From the NCBI GenBank assembly GCA_035644935.1, contig DASQNO010000094.1, positions 1-30,002 on the forward strand: a DNA stretch of 30,002 bases, given 5' to 3'. The notes under the pieces were generated by a model. It was not told the DNA's origin and did no database searches. It was given only the letters and a program-made list of their open reading frames with translations. Positions 9,859 to 17,288 of the stretch are shown piece after piece; position 1 is the stretch's first letter, and each line of letters opens with the position of its first letter. The stretch is from CADCVW01 sp035644935 (GTDB lineage: Bacteria; Pseudomonadota; Alphaproteobacteria; Sphingomonadales; Sphingomonadaceae). The translations under genes and the position numbers were made by a program.

Positions 9859-10254
9859 ATGACCGCCGAACTCACCGCTCTCGTCTGGGCCGCGCTGCTC
9901 GGGCTCGTTCACGTCCTGGCGCCCGCCGCGGCGCGGACGCGGCAGTACGGAATGGCGTGGAACGCGGGACCGCGCGACGCGGCGATGCCGCCGCCGACGC
10001 CGCTGGCCGGGCGGCTGGCGCGGGCGCAGGCCAATTACTTTGAGAGCTTTCCGTTGTTCACCGCCGCGGTGCTGATCATCTACGTCGCGGACTTGGAAAC
10101 GGACACGACGCTGCTCGCCGCGTCCGTCTGGCTGGTCGCGCGCGCCGCCTATCTGCCGCTCTACGCACTCGGCGTGCCCTATGTCCGGGGCGTCGCCTGG
10201 CTGACCAGCCTCGCGGCGCTGCTTACGCTATTGCTGCGGCCTCTTCTGGCCTGA
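9859..10254 (+). CDS. MAPEG-family membrane protein
   Basis: A 131-residue integral membrane protein with about four hydrophobic helices (roughly 3-22, 65-80, 83-108 and 112-130). The MAPEG signature is visible as RAQANYFESFPLF: Arg55, Asn59 and Glu62 at the glutathione-binding end of helix 2. MAPEG proteins are membrane-associated glutathione- and eicosanoid-metabolising enzymes; bacterial members are mostly unassigned. The ATG at 9859 follows a GGAG 9 bases upstream. The last 32 bases overlap the end of the convergent transporter gene. Confidence 0.85.
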   Translation: MTAELTALVWAALLGLVHVLAPAAARTRQYGMAWNAGPRDAAMPPPTPLAGRLARAQANYFESFPLFTAAVLIIYVADLETDTTLLAASVWLVARAAYLPLYALGVPYVRGVAWLTSLAALLTLLLRPLLA

Positions 10255-11155
10255 CCTGCCGCGCCAGGCGCAGGTTCTCGGCGACGTAGATCGCGACCGC
10301 CGTCCATATCGCCCCGAAGCAGACGATGTGCGCCCACGTCAGCGTTTCGCCATAGACGAGCAGCGCCAGCGCGAACACGAGCGAGGGCGCGATGAATTGC
10401 AGAATGCCGACCGTTGCATAGCGCAGCCGCTTGGCGGCGGCGGAGAACAGCAGCAGCGGCCCCGCCGTCACCGCACCCGACAGGACCAGCAGAAGGGCCG
10501 TCGTGCGGTCCTGCCCGAAACTGGGCGGCTCCTCGCCCGCCTGCCACAGCAGCCACGCGGCGGCGACGGGCGCCAGGATCAGCGTTTCCAGCGCCAGCCC
10601 CGTCAGCGGATCGACCGGCGCCATCTTGCGCAGCAGACCGTACAGGGAAAAGCTGAAGGCGAGCGTCAGCGTGATCCACAGCGCCCCGCCCGCATCGATG
10701 GCCAGCACCGCGATGCCCGCCAGCGCCAGCGCCATCGCGCCGGCCTGCGTGCGCGTCAGCCGCTCCTTGAGGATCAGATAACCAAATCCGACGCTGACCA
10801 GCGGGTTGAGGTAGTAGCCGAGACTTCCGGCGAGCATCTGCTCGCTTGCTACCGCGTAGATGTAGACCAGCCAGTTGACCGCGATCAGCAGCGACGTCGC
10901 GAGCAGCGTCAGCATGACGCCGCGGTTGCGCAACGCGGCGCGGACGGCCGGGCCCCGCCCGGCGAGGAGGATGACGCCTGCGAGCAGCGCCAGCGACCAC
11001 AGGATGCGGTGCGCCAGCACGTCGCCGGGCGGGACGTGGCCCAGCGCTTTCAAGTAGATCGGGAAGAGACCCCAGAGCAGATAGGCGACCAAGCCGTAGG
11101 TGAGGCCGCGCCGGGTTTCCCGCGCGGCGTGCGCATCGCTATCATGATGGGGCAT
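10223..11155 (-). CDS. rarD: EamA-family transporter, RarD type
   Basis: A 310-residue inner-membrane transporter of the drug/metabolite superfamily with about ten hydrophobic segments in two EamA halves. The N-terminus GLTYGLVAYLLWGLFPIYLK, the AHRILWSL motif and LGYYLNPLVSVGFGYLILKER are hallmarks of RarD. The physiological substrate is not settled for the family. The start at 11155 (MPHHDSDAHAARETRRG) leaves a short polar N-terminus before helix 1; the longer open frame upstream is an antisense shadow. The gene overlaps the MAPEG gene tail by 32 bases. Confidence 0.93.
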   Translation of the reverse strand: MPHHDSDAHAARETRRGLTYGLVAYLLWGLFPIYLKALGHVPPGDVLAHRILWSLALLAGVILLAGRGPAVRAALRNRGVMLTLLATSLLIAVNWLVYIYAVASEQMLAGSLGYYLNPLVSVGFGYLILKERLTRTQAGAMALALAGIAVLAIDAGGALWITLTLAFSFSLYGLLRKMAPVDPLTGLALETLILAPVAAAWLLWQAGEEPPSFGQDRTTALLLVLSGAVTAGPLLLFSAAAKRLRYATVGILQFIAPSLVFALALLVYGETLTWAHIVCFGAIWTAVAIYVAENLRLARQVRPEEAAAIA

Positions 11156-11200
11156 GGCGGCAGCCCTTAGGCGGGGCGGCGCACGGGCGAAAGGCTGGTC

Positions 11201-11581
11201 TTGAAGAGCGACTTGGATGCTTCCGCGCTGGCGAAGCCGGACGAGGTCCGCGCGATGCTGATCACGGCGGCGCGGGCGCGGTCGGCGCTGACCTATGCCG
11301 AGCTGCTGGGCATGCTGGGTTACGGCTTTTCCCGGCCCAAGATGCGGGCGCTGTGCCGCGTGCTGGACGCGGTGGACGACGACTGCACTGCCAGGGGCGA
11401 GCCCGAATTGGCGGTGCTCGTCGTCCGGCAGTCGGACGGGCTGCCGGGACAGGGCTGGTGGGTGAACGGCGGCGCGCGCGAGCACGGCCATGCCGGGGCG
11501 TGGGAAGGTCCGGAAGCAGCGGCGTTGATCGCGCGGGTGCAGGCGCGTGCATTCGATCACTGGGCCGCGGATGAGGGCTAA
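11201..11581 (+). CDS. Conserved hypothetical protein of a sphingomonad type
   Basis: A 126-residue soluble protein. Visible blocks are LTYAELLGMLGYGFSRPKM, ALCRVLDAVDDD, ELAVLVVRQSDGLPGQGWW and ARAFDHWA. Similar short proteins in sphingomonads are, as I recall, sometimes labelled ribose-phosphate pyrophosphokinase, but no PRPP-binding motif is visible, so that label should not be carried over. The GxPGxGWW block resembles a nucleic-acid methyltransferase-like (Ada/MGMT-type) C-terminal loop only loosely. The TTG at 11201 is chosen because AAGG lies 7 bases upstream; an ATG at 11255 would lose the first helix. Confidence 0.7.
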   Translation: MKSDLDASALAKPDEVRAMLITAARARSALTYAELLGMLGYGFSRPKMRALCRVLDAVDDDCTARGEPELAVLVVRQSDGLPGQGWWVNGGAREHGHAGAWEGPEAAALIARVQARAFDHWAADEG

Positions 11582-11605
11582 CCGGGCGTTGACCATTGGC
11601 GCGCT

Positions 11606-12247
11606 ATGGCGGTGCGCATGACGCGCGCCGCGACCTCCTTGCTGCTCCTGCTGCTTGCCGCCGCATGCAACGGCGGGCCTTCGGCGGCCGAGCTGGCGCG
11701 GCTCGATCGCGAACGCGCCGACGCCACCGACCCGGCGATCACCGCCGCGCTGGAAGACCCGATCATGACGGACCGCGACCTGTCCGTCGCCGACCACAGC
11801 CGCCGCGTGCGCTACGTTCCCGGACCGGCGGAGGCGAGCACGCCCGCGCGCATCACAGCCAACGCCGCCGTGTACAATGCGCTGAAAGCGCTGGAGACGC
11901 CGCCGCCGGCCTGCCACCGCGGCTTTCAGACGGGGCCGGATTGGGCGGCGCGCATGCCCGCGCCGTTCGCTCCGCCCGCCGGCGCCACCCTCGTAGAGGC
12001 GTCGGGCAATACCGCCCGCGGCTGCGCGGCCGTGGTGGCCGTCTACCGGGTGACCCTTTCCGCGCGCCGTGTCGTCGCCGCGATGCGTGCCGGGGCGCTT
12101 GCGGCGGGCTACGCATCAACCCTTCAGCTGCGCGGCGCGGACCGCGTGCTCAGCGGCCGGCGCCCGCGCGACGGCGCGACTTATTACCTTGTGGCTTCGC
12201 CCCGCTCGGACGGCAGCGAGATCGCCGTTCGCGTCGCCGCCGGCTGA
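11606..12247 (+). CDS. Hypothetical lipoprotein
   Basis: A 213-residue protein with a lipoprotein signal (MTRAATSLLLLLLAAAC) and lipobox Cys21, counting from the ATG at 11606. The ATG at 11618 is an equally good start that removes four residues. The mature protein has a helical, charged start (AAELARLDRERADATD), then two Cys-containing segments (PPACHRGF and ARGCAAVV) that may pair. I do not recognise a family. The gene is followed by a small hairpin at 12252-12267 and then the crcB relic. Confidence 0.7.
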   Translation: MAVRMTRAATSLLLLLLAAACNGGPSAAELARLDRERADATDPAITAALEDPIMTDRDLSVADHSRRVRYVPGPAEASTPARITANAAVYNALKALETPPPACHRGFQTGPDWAARMPAPFAPPAGATLVEASGNTARGCAAVVAVYRVTLSARRVVAAMRAGALAAGYASTLQLRGADRVLSGRRPRDGATYYLVASPRSDGSEIAVRVAAG

Positions 12248-12251
12248 TCGT

Positions 12252-12267
12252 GTGACGATCGCGTCAC
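12252..12267. terminator. Short hairpin after the lipoprotein gene
   Basis: GTGACG-ATCG-CGTCAC is a perfect 6-bp stem with a tetraloop, 4 bases after the stop codon at 12247. There is no T-run after it, so it is at best a weak or Rho-assisted terminator. The rest of the spacer up to 12407 shows no gene or motif I can support. Confidence 0.3.
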
Positions 12268-12407
12268 CGGGATGTCACGCCCCTGTCGCCTCGGCTCGCT
12301 AGAAACGTTTGCATGAGCACGATCACCTTGTGGCGCCGCCGCGGTTCGGCCCCAACCTTTGTCCGCCTCCTGGTTTGGGCCTTTCGGCTTTAGGTAGCCG
12401 CGAAGGC

Positions 12408-12428
12408 CGCGAGCCGCTAAGGCTCGCG
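12408..12428 (+). promoter_or_regulatory. Stem-loop over the crcB-relic ribosome-binding site
   Basis: CGCGAGCC-GCTAA-GGCTCGCG is a perfect 8-bp stem with a 5-base loop, ending 2 bases before the ATG at 12431. The only Shine-Dalgarno-like AAGG (12419-12422) lies in the loop and first stem bases. The fold could therefore modulate translation of the relic and, by coupling, of the pseudouridine synthase. Confidence 0.45.
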
Positions 12429-12430
12429 CC

Positions 12431-12544
12431 ATGCCCAACCTCTTGTTCGTCATGGCCGGCGGCGCGATCGGCGCGGGCGCGCACCACCTCGTCGCCCCGA
12501 TCGCTTGGTCCGCCCCCAGGCTCACCCTGGGGCCCCGGGCATGA
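12431..12544 (+). pseudogene. crcB: Truncated, frameshifted crcB (fluoride channel) relic
   Basis: A 37-codon frame begins MPNLLFVMAGGAIGAGA, the conserved N-terminus of the fluoride channel CrcB/Fluc, where GGxxGAxxR(Y/H) is the family hallmark. After HHLVAPIA the CrcB-like match jumps to another frame (12503-12540, LGPPPGSPWGPG), matching the LGPGFPWGT that follows in intact proteins. The remaining roughly 85 residues are missing and the synthase gene starts at once. It is therefore a frameshifted gene with an internal deletion. The residual frame stops in an ATGA overlap with the synthase start at 12541, so it may survive as a leader peptide. No intact crcB is in the window. Confidence 0.7.
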
Positions 12545-13638
12545 GCGAGGCCGACGCCAGCACCGCCACGCGCCAGTTCACCGTTGACGCGGAGGACGAC
12601 GGCATCCGGCTGGACCGATGGTTCAAGCGACATCTGCCCGACGAAAGCTTCAACATCGTCTCGCGCTGGTCGCGCACCGGCCGGCTGCGCCTTGACGGGC
12701 AGCGCGCGACACCCGGCGACCGCATCGAGGCGGGGCAGACGATCACCGTCCCCCCGCCCGAGCCCGTCACCGGCGAACCGCGCACGCGGCCGGCCCCGCA
12801 GGAGCTTACGGCGGAGGAGATCGCCTTTGTCCGCGGCATCGTCATCCACGCCGACGCGTCGGCGATCGTGGTCAACAAGCCGCCGGGCCTCGCCACGCAG
12901 GGCGGCACCAAGACCAACGTTCATCTCGACCGGTTGCTCGGCGGGCTGGTCGCCGAAGGCGCGCCGCGGCCCAAGCTCGTCCACCGGCTCGACAAGGACA
13001 CGTCGGGAGTCCTGCTCGTCGCCCGTACACCGCGCGCGGCCGCCTATTTCTCGCGCGAATTCTCCGGACGAGGCGCACGAAAAGTTTACTGGGCGCTGGT
13101 GATCGGCGTGCCGGACGTTCGCGACGGCACGATCGAACTGCCGCTCGCCAAGCAGCCGGGCACCGGCGGCGAGAAGATGCATGTGGACGAGGAAGGCGGA
13201 ATGCTCGCCAAGACGCGCTACCGCGTGATCGATCGCGCGGGCGCGCGCGCGTCCTGGGTGGAGCTGCAGCCGCTGACCGGGCGCACGCACCAACTGCGCG
13301 CGCACATGGCGGCGATCGGCCATCCTATCGTGGGCGACGGCAAATATGGCGGGGCCGAGGCGTTCCTGACCGGCGGGATCAGCCGCAAGATGCACCTCCA
13401 CGCGCGCCGCCTGCGCATCGGCCATCCGGACGGGCCGCGGCTGGAAGTCGCGGCCGAGCCGCCGGCGCATTTCGCGGAAGGGCTCGCGCTGCTCGGCTTC
13501 ACGCAGGCCGAAGGCGACCTGCCGCTGGACGAGATCAAGTTCGGCGAAACGCCCGAAGGCAAGAAGCAGGCGGTCTCCCGCGCCGCCAAGGCCGCGCGCA
13601 AGGCCCGCAAGGGCGAGCGTCGGAGTCGGGGCGGCTGA
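12541..13638 (+). CDS. RluC/RluD-family 23S rRNA pseudouridine synthase
   Basis: A 365-residue enzyme that isomerises uridine to pseudouridine in rRNA. An S4-like RNA-binding domain occupies about 12-75 (GIRLDRWFKRHLP, then GRLRLDGQRATPGDRI). The catalytic motif HRLDKDTSGVLL has the nucleophile Asp151. PLTGRTHQLRAHMAAIGHPIVGD is the expected C-terminal catalytic block. The tail after about residue 345 is Lys/Arg-rich. The ATG at 12541 overlaps the crcB-relic stop and has no Shine-Dalgarno of its own, suggesting coupled translation. It is the first full gene of a coupled operon ending with ATP12. Confidence 0.93.
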   Translation: MSEADASTATRQFTVDAEDDGIRLDRWFKRHLPDESFNIVSRWSRTGRLRLDGQRATPGDRIEAGQTITVPPPEPVTGEPRTRPAPQELTAEEIAFVRGIVIHADASAIVVNKPPGLATQGGTKTNVHLDRLLGGLVAEGAPRPKLVHRLDKDTSGVLLVARTPRAAAYFSREFSGRGARKVYWALVIGVPDVRDGTIELPLAKQPGTGGEKMHVDEEGGMLAKTRYRVIDRAGARASWVELQPLTGRTHQLRAHMAAIGHPIVGDGKYGGAEAFLTGGISRKMHLHARRLRIGHPDGPRLEVAAEPPAHFAEGLALLGFTQAEGDLPLDEIKFGETPEGKKQAVSRAAKAARKARKGERRSRGG

Positions 13639-14261
13639 TGCACCCTTCGCCCGCGTTCGCGTGGACCGACGAAGCGGAAATGCTGGCGTTCGTCGCGGCG
13701 ATCGCCTGGGCGCGCATTTTTGCCGCGACGCCGACGGGCCTCCGCGTCGCGCACGTGCCCATCGTCGTGACCGCGCAGGGCGCGCTGCGGTTCCATCTCG
13801 CCAAAGCGAACGCGATGACGCCGCATCTGAGCGGATCGCGGGCGCTGGCCGTCGTGGAAGGATCCAGCGCGTATGTGAGCGGCAATTGGTACGCGCCCGA
13901 ACTCGGCGCGGCACCGACCTGGAACTATGTCGCCGTCGAATTGGAAGGCGCTGTCGCGGCGCTGGACCGGGAAGCCACGGCCGCGAATGTCGGGGACCTC
14001 GCCCGTATCCTAGAGCCGCGCGTGGCGGAGGACTGGACGCCGGCCAGGCTCGAGCCCCGGCGTTTCGAGGCGATGCTGAACGCCATCGCGGGCTTTGAAC
14101 TGGCGGTTGCGGAGACGCGAGGGACGCGCAAGCTCAGCCAGAACAAGCCAGTCGGCGAAATCGCGCGCGTGCTGGAGCGGTTGGAGGCGAACGACGACGC
14201 GGCCACGGCAGCGGCGATGCGTCAAGTGCGCGCATCCGACCGCCTGAGGGGAAGATTATGA
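13638..14261 (+). CDS. PaiB-like FMN-binding negative transcriptional regulator family protein
   Basis: A 207-residue protein. It starts with MHPSPAFAWTDEAEMLAFV and carries the flavin-binding split-barrel pattern: HVPIVVTAQGALRFHLAKAN, VEGSSAYVSGNWY, TWNYVAVELEG, and the C-terminal KLSQNKPVGEIARV. This matches the PaiB family (FMN-binding negative transcriptional regulators); the regulator name comes from Bacillus, and most members have no known target. No DNA-binding domain is visible. It overlaps the synthase stop by one base (TGATG) and the next gene by ATGA. Confidence 0.85.
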   Translation: MHPSPAFAWTDEAEMLAFVAAIAWARIFAATPTGLRVAHVPIVVTAQGALRFHLAKANAMTPHLSGSRALAVVEGSSAYVSGNWYAPELGAAPTWNYVAVELEGAVAALDREATAANVGDLARILEPRVAEDWTPARLEPRRFEAMLNAIAGFELAVAETRGTRKLSQNKPVGEIARVLERLEANDDAATAAAMRQVRASDRLRGRL

Positions 14262-14791
14262 TGTGTTTCTTGCAACTAATCCTGGTGACCATCCTGACAG
14301 CAACGTCGGCAACGTCCGCCCAGGCTCAGCCGCGGGCAGCGGGCACCCCGGCCGCGTCGCCTGCCGAACGCAGCTTCGAGCGGCTCAAATCTCTCGTTGG
14401 TACGTGGCGCGGCGCCTGGTCCGACGGACGTCCCGTTGGCCTGACGTACCGCCTGAGCGCGGGCGGTACGGTGGTGGTCGAAACCTGGGCGCTGAGCCCG
14501 ACGCGTGAGTCTCTGACGCTGTACCACATGGACAAGGGAGCGCTGCTCGCGACGCACTATTGCCCGCAGGGCAACCAGCCGCGTCTGCGGCTGACCGACG
14601 CCGCTTCCGACCGCATGTCGTTCGCCTTCAGAGACGTCACCGATCTCGATCCGGCGACGGAGTCGCACCAGCACGCGTTCAGCCTCCGGTTCGACGGTCC
14701 GAACCGCATTGCGCGGCACGAGACCTACCGGACGGGCAAGACTGACGAGACGGATTTGGTCGTCTTCGAGCGGAGCGCGGCGGCGCCGTGA
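14258..14791 (+). CDS. Secreted DUF1579-like protein
   Basis: A 177-residue protein with a signal peptide (MMCFLQLILVTILTATSATSA, cleavage near AQA). The mature part has FERLKSLVGTWRGAWSDGRPV, a repeated-beta pattern and a C-terminal ETYRTGKTDETDLVVFER. The L-x-G-x-W start and beta layout resemble the DUF1579 calycin-like family, which is of unknown function. The start is ATGATG at 14258, and the second ATG at 14261 is also possible. It is coupled to its neighbours by ATGA upstream and GTGA downstream. Confidence 0.7.
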   Translation: MMCFLQLILVTILTATSATSAQAQPRAAGTPAASPAERSFERLKSLVGTWRGAWSDGRPVGLTYRLSAGGTVVVETWALSPTRESLTLYHMDKGALLATHYCPQGNQPRLRLTDAASDRMSFAFRDVTDLDPATESHQHAFSLRFDGPNRIARHETYRTGKTDETDLVVFERSAAAP

Positions 14792-15468
14792 CTTCCGCCA
14801 CGCCGGGAGCGCCCCGCCTTGCCATCTTCGATTGCGACGGAACGCTGGTGGACAGCGGCGCCGACATTTGCGCTGCGATGGATCGCAGCTTCGGGCGGCA
14901 CGGCCTCCCCGCGCCGTCGCATGAAGCGACGCGCCGCATCGTCGGGCTGAGCCTGCCACAGGCGATGGCGGCGCTGGCGCCCGGGCATGACGCGGCGCTG
15001 CACGACAGCCTTGCCGACGGGTACAAGACCGCATTCCACGCGATGCGCAGCGAGGGCGTCGTCGCCGAACCGTTATACGAGGGGATCGTGGAAGCAATCG
15101 ACGCGCTTCTCGCCGCTGGCTGGAAGCTGGGCGTCGCGACGGGGAAGTCCGACCGGGGCTTGAGCCTTTGCCTCGAACGCCACGGCCTGGCCAGGCACTT
15201 CGTCACGCTGCAGACCGCCGACCGCCACCCGTCCAAGCCGCACCCGTCGATGATCGACGCCGCCTGCGCTGCGGTCGGCGTTGCTCCGTCGCGCGCGGCG
15301 ATGATCGGCGACACCAGCTACGACATGGCAATGGCGCGGGCGGCGGGCAGCCTAGCGGTGGGCGTGGCGTGGGGATACCATGCGCCGGATGAGTTGCGGC
15401 AAGCGGGGGCGCGGCACGTGGCCGAACGCCCCGCCGAGCTTGCCGTGATCCTGGAGACGATTTTGTGA
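14788..15468 (+). CDS. HAD-IA hydrolase, phosphoglycolate phosphatase-like
   Basis: A 226-residue HAD phosphatase. Motif I FDCDGTLVDS gives the nucleophile Asp15 and acid/base Asp17. A helical cap follows (about 25-90), then motif II ATGKSD, a Lys in HPSKPHP (motif III) and MIGDTSYDMAMA (motif IV). Closest in layout to Gph-type phosphatases; the substrate is inferred only. The GTG start at 14788 overlaps the previous stop as GTGA. In sphingomonads a HAD gene commonly sits between an RluC-type gene and ATP12, as here. Confidence 0.9.
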   Translation: MTSATPGAPRLAIFDCDGTLVDSGADICAAMDRSFGRHGLPAPSHEATRRIVGLSLPQAMAALAPGHDAALHDSLADGYKTAFHAMRSEGVVAEPLYEGIVEAIDALLAAGWKLGVATGKSDRGLSLCLERHGLARHFVTLQTADRHPSKPHPSMIDAACAAVGVAPSRAAMIGDTSYDMAMARAAGSLAVGVAWGYHAPDELRQAGARHVAERPAELAVILETIL

Positions 15469-15695
15469 CCCATCCTGCGCAAGACCCGGCGCGGGCGCGC
15501 TTCTTTGCGCTGTCGACGGTGCGTTTCGCGGGCGTCGGGCTGGTGATGCTGGGCATGGCGATCTGGCTGGGCGACCTGCTGCGCCCCGGCGGGTGGCCGG
15601 CGGTCGGCGCACCGTTGTTCCTGGCCGGAGTTGCCGCAACGCTGCTGCTCCCCAAATCTCTCGCGCGCCGCTGGCGGACGCCGGACCCGGAATGA
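15465..15695 (+). CDS. Small two-helix membrane protein (76 aa)
   Basis: The GTG at 15465 overlaps the HAD stop (GTGA). Two hydrophobic helices (about 22-38 and 44-62) are joined by a LRPGGWP turn and followed by a basic tail (KSLARRWRTP). It has no known domain. The same position before ATP12 is occupied by a similar small membrane protein in sphingomonads as I recall, so a role in F1Fo assembly or membrane tethering is possible but unproven. Confidence 0.75.
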   Translation: MTHPAQDPARARFFALSTVRFAGVGLVMLGMAIWLGDLLRPGGWPAVGAPLFLAGVAATLLLPKSLARRWRTPDPE

Positions 15696-16372
15696 GGCGC
15701 TTCTACGCCATCGCGACGGCCGAGACGGACGGCCGCGTCCTGCTGGACGGCAAGCCCGTCAACACGCCCGCCCGGAGCCATCTGGCGCTGCCGACCGCTG
15801 CGCTGGCGCAAGCCGTTGCCGCCGAATGGAACGCGCAGGGAGAGACGATCGCACCGGCGACGATGAAGCTGACGGGCCTGGCCAACGCGGCCATCGACCG
15901 CATCGCGCCCGACCCGGCGGCGTTCGCGGCGACGCTTGCGGGCTACGCGCAGGGCGACCTGCTCTGCTACCGCGCGGAAAGACCTGCCGACCTGGTCGCG
16001 CGCCAGGCGACGGAATGGGATTCGCTGCTTGCCTGGGCGCGGCGCCGGTACGACATCGACTTCGCGGTGACCGACGCCATCCTGCACGTGCCGCAGCCGC
16101 CGCTGACGATCGCACGCCTGTCCGCGGCGCTGGCCGCGCTCGACCCGTTCCGGCTCGCCGCCATGTCGCCGCTGGTGACGATAGGCGGGTCGCTGGTCAC
16201 AGCGCTGGCGCTGTACGAGGGCGAGATCGATGCAAGCGCCGCGTTCGCCGCAACGCACCTCGACGAGCTGTGGCAGGCGGAGAATTGGGGGTCGGATGCC
16301 GAGGCGATCCAGGCGCGCGAGAACCGCGAGGCGGACTTTGCGGCGGCGGCGCGGATGTTGGAGCTGCTGTAG
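15692..16372 (+). CDS. ATP12-family F1-ATPase assembly chaperone
   Basis: A 226-residue protein of the ATP12 family, which in mitochondria and Alphaproteobacteria chaperones the alpha subunit during F1-ATPase assembly. Visible: MRRFYAIATAETDGRVLLDGKPVNTP, the GYAQGDLLCYRAE motif (about 86-98), WARRRYDIDF, and a C-terminal ELWQAENWGSDAEA helix. The ATG at 15692 overlaps the previous stop as ATGA. It closes the coupled operon and converges on gmk across a small hairpin. Confidence 0.92.
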   Translation: MRRFYAIATAETDGRVLLDGKPVNTPARSHLALPTAALAQAVAAEWNAQGETIAPATMKLTGLANAAIDRIAPDPAAFAATLAGYAQGDLLCYRAERPADLVARQATEWDSLLAWARRRYDIDFAVTDAILHVPQPPLTIARLSAALAALDPFRLAAMSPLVTIGGSLVTALALYEGEIDASAAFAATHLDELWQAENWGSDAEAIQARENREADFAAAARMLELL

Positions 16373-16376
16373 TCGT

Positions 16377-16394
16377 CCCCGACCGAACTCGGGG
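16377..16394. terminator. Hairpin between convergent ATP12 and gmk
   Basis: CCCCGA-CCGAAC-TCGGGG forms a 6-bp GC-rich stem in the 30-base gap between the two stop codons. It could act in both directions. No T-run follows on either side, so termination is inferred from position. Confidence 0.4.
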
Positions 16395-16402
16395 AGGAAC
16401 GG

Positions 16403-17038
16403 CTACCCCATCAGCTTGCGGATGAAGCCGATCAGCCCGGTCTGGCGGCTGCGCTTGACGCGTTCGGCGGCGAGGATGTGCTGCACCTGCTGAAAGCATT
16501 TTTCGACATCGTCGTTTACCAGCACATAGTCGTAGCCGTCCCAATGGCTGATCTCGCTTGCCGCGCGCGCCATGCGCGCCGCGACGACTTCCGGCTCGTC
16601 CGTTCCGCGCGCTGTCAGTCGCCGCTGGAGTTCGCCCATCGCGGGCGGCAGGATGAACACGCGCACCACGTCGCCGCCGGCCTGCTGGTACAATTGCTGT
16701 GCGCCCTGCCAGTCGATGTCGAACAGCACGTCGCGGCCCGAGCTGAGGATCTCGCCCACCGGCGCCTTGGGCGTGCCGTAGCGGTGGCCGAAGACGTGCG
16801 CCCATTCCAGGAACTCGCCGTCGCCGACCATGTCCTTGAACCGGGGGAGGTCGACGAAATGATAGTCGACGCCTTCCACTTCCCCCGGCCGCGGCGGGCG
16901 GGTCGTAGCCGACACGCTCATCTGCAGCCCGGGGTCGGAGGCGAGCAGCTTGCGCGCGATCGTCGACTTGCCCGCCCCCGACGGAGAGGACAAAACGAAC
17001 AGCATTCCACGGCGGTTGAGATCGACAGGCTGGCTCAT
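16403..17038 (-). CDS. gmk: Guanylate kinase
   Basis: A 211-residue enzyme converting GMP and ATP to GDP and ADP. P-loop SSPSGAGKST (17-26); the GMP-binding SATTRPPRPGEVEGVDYHF; FLEWAHVFGHRYGTP; and the DVLFDIDWQGA block are all typical. The length is normal for the family. The ATG at 17038 is followed by MSQPVDLNRRGMLFV. It is followed convergently by ATP12. Upstream lies a 54-residue zinc-ribbon gene on the same strand. Confidence 0.96.
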   Translation of the reverse strand: MSQPVDLNRRGMLFVLSSPSGAGKSTIARKLLASDPGLQMSVSATTRPPRPGEVEGVDYHFVDLPRFKDMVGDGEFLEWAHVFGHRYGTPKAPVGEILSSGRDVLFDIDWQGAQQLYQQAGGDVVRVFILPPAMGELQRRLTARGTDEPEVVAARMARAASEISHWDGYDYVLVNDDVEKCFQQVQHILAAERVKRSRQTGLIGFIRKLMG

Positions 17039-17089
17039 GCGCGCTCTTGGCGCAGGGGCACGGGGCGCGTCAACGCCCGCGCGGTCGCG

Positions 17090-17254
17090 TTACGCCCCGC
17101 CGATGCCCTGTACCACCGTGCCCGTGCCCTCGCATATAGGGCATCGCGCGTCGCCCAGCCGCCCCGTGCCCTTGCAGTCGCGGCACAGGTTCTCACCCGT
17201 CCCGGGGGTGCCGGGGGGAGCGTCGTCGCCGGGAGCCTGGATCGGGTTCGCCAT
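17090..17254 (-). CDS. 54-residue zinc-ribbon protein (DnaJ-type CxxCxGxG repeats)
   Basis: Read from the ATG at 17254: MANPIQAPGDDAPPGTPGTG, then ENLCRDCKGTGRLGDA and RCPICEGTGTVVQGIGGA, stop at 17090. Two CxxCxGTG motifs (Cys34/37 and Cys38-41 region) are spaced as in half of the DnaJ zinc finger, so a single bound zinc is likely. It has no J-domain. Such mini-proteins occur in Alphaproteobacteria; the role is unknown, possibly a chaperone accessory or a rubredoxin-like structural piece. It lies between fumC and gmk, all on the minus strand, and is easily missed because of its size. Confidence 0.75.
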   Translation of the reverse strand: MANPIQAPGDDAPPGTPGTGENLCRDCKGTGRLGDARCPICEGTGTVVQGIGGA

Positions 17255-17288
17255 GTTCGGGAAACCCTCATCCGAGAGGGCGGTTCCT

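Noticed and set aside
11201..11581. Ribose-phosphate pyrophosphokinase as a name for the 126-residue protein
   Set aside because: No PRPP-binding motif is visible and the protein is far too short.
12268..12430. Fluoride riboswitch before the crcB relic
   Set aside because: The conserved core expected of the crcB motif (pseudoknot arms with AAAC and CTGATG-CCTAC blocks) could not be located; only a simple hairpin at 12408-12428 is clear.
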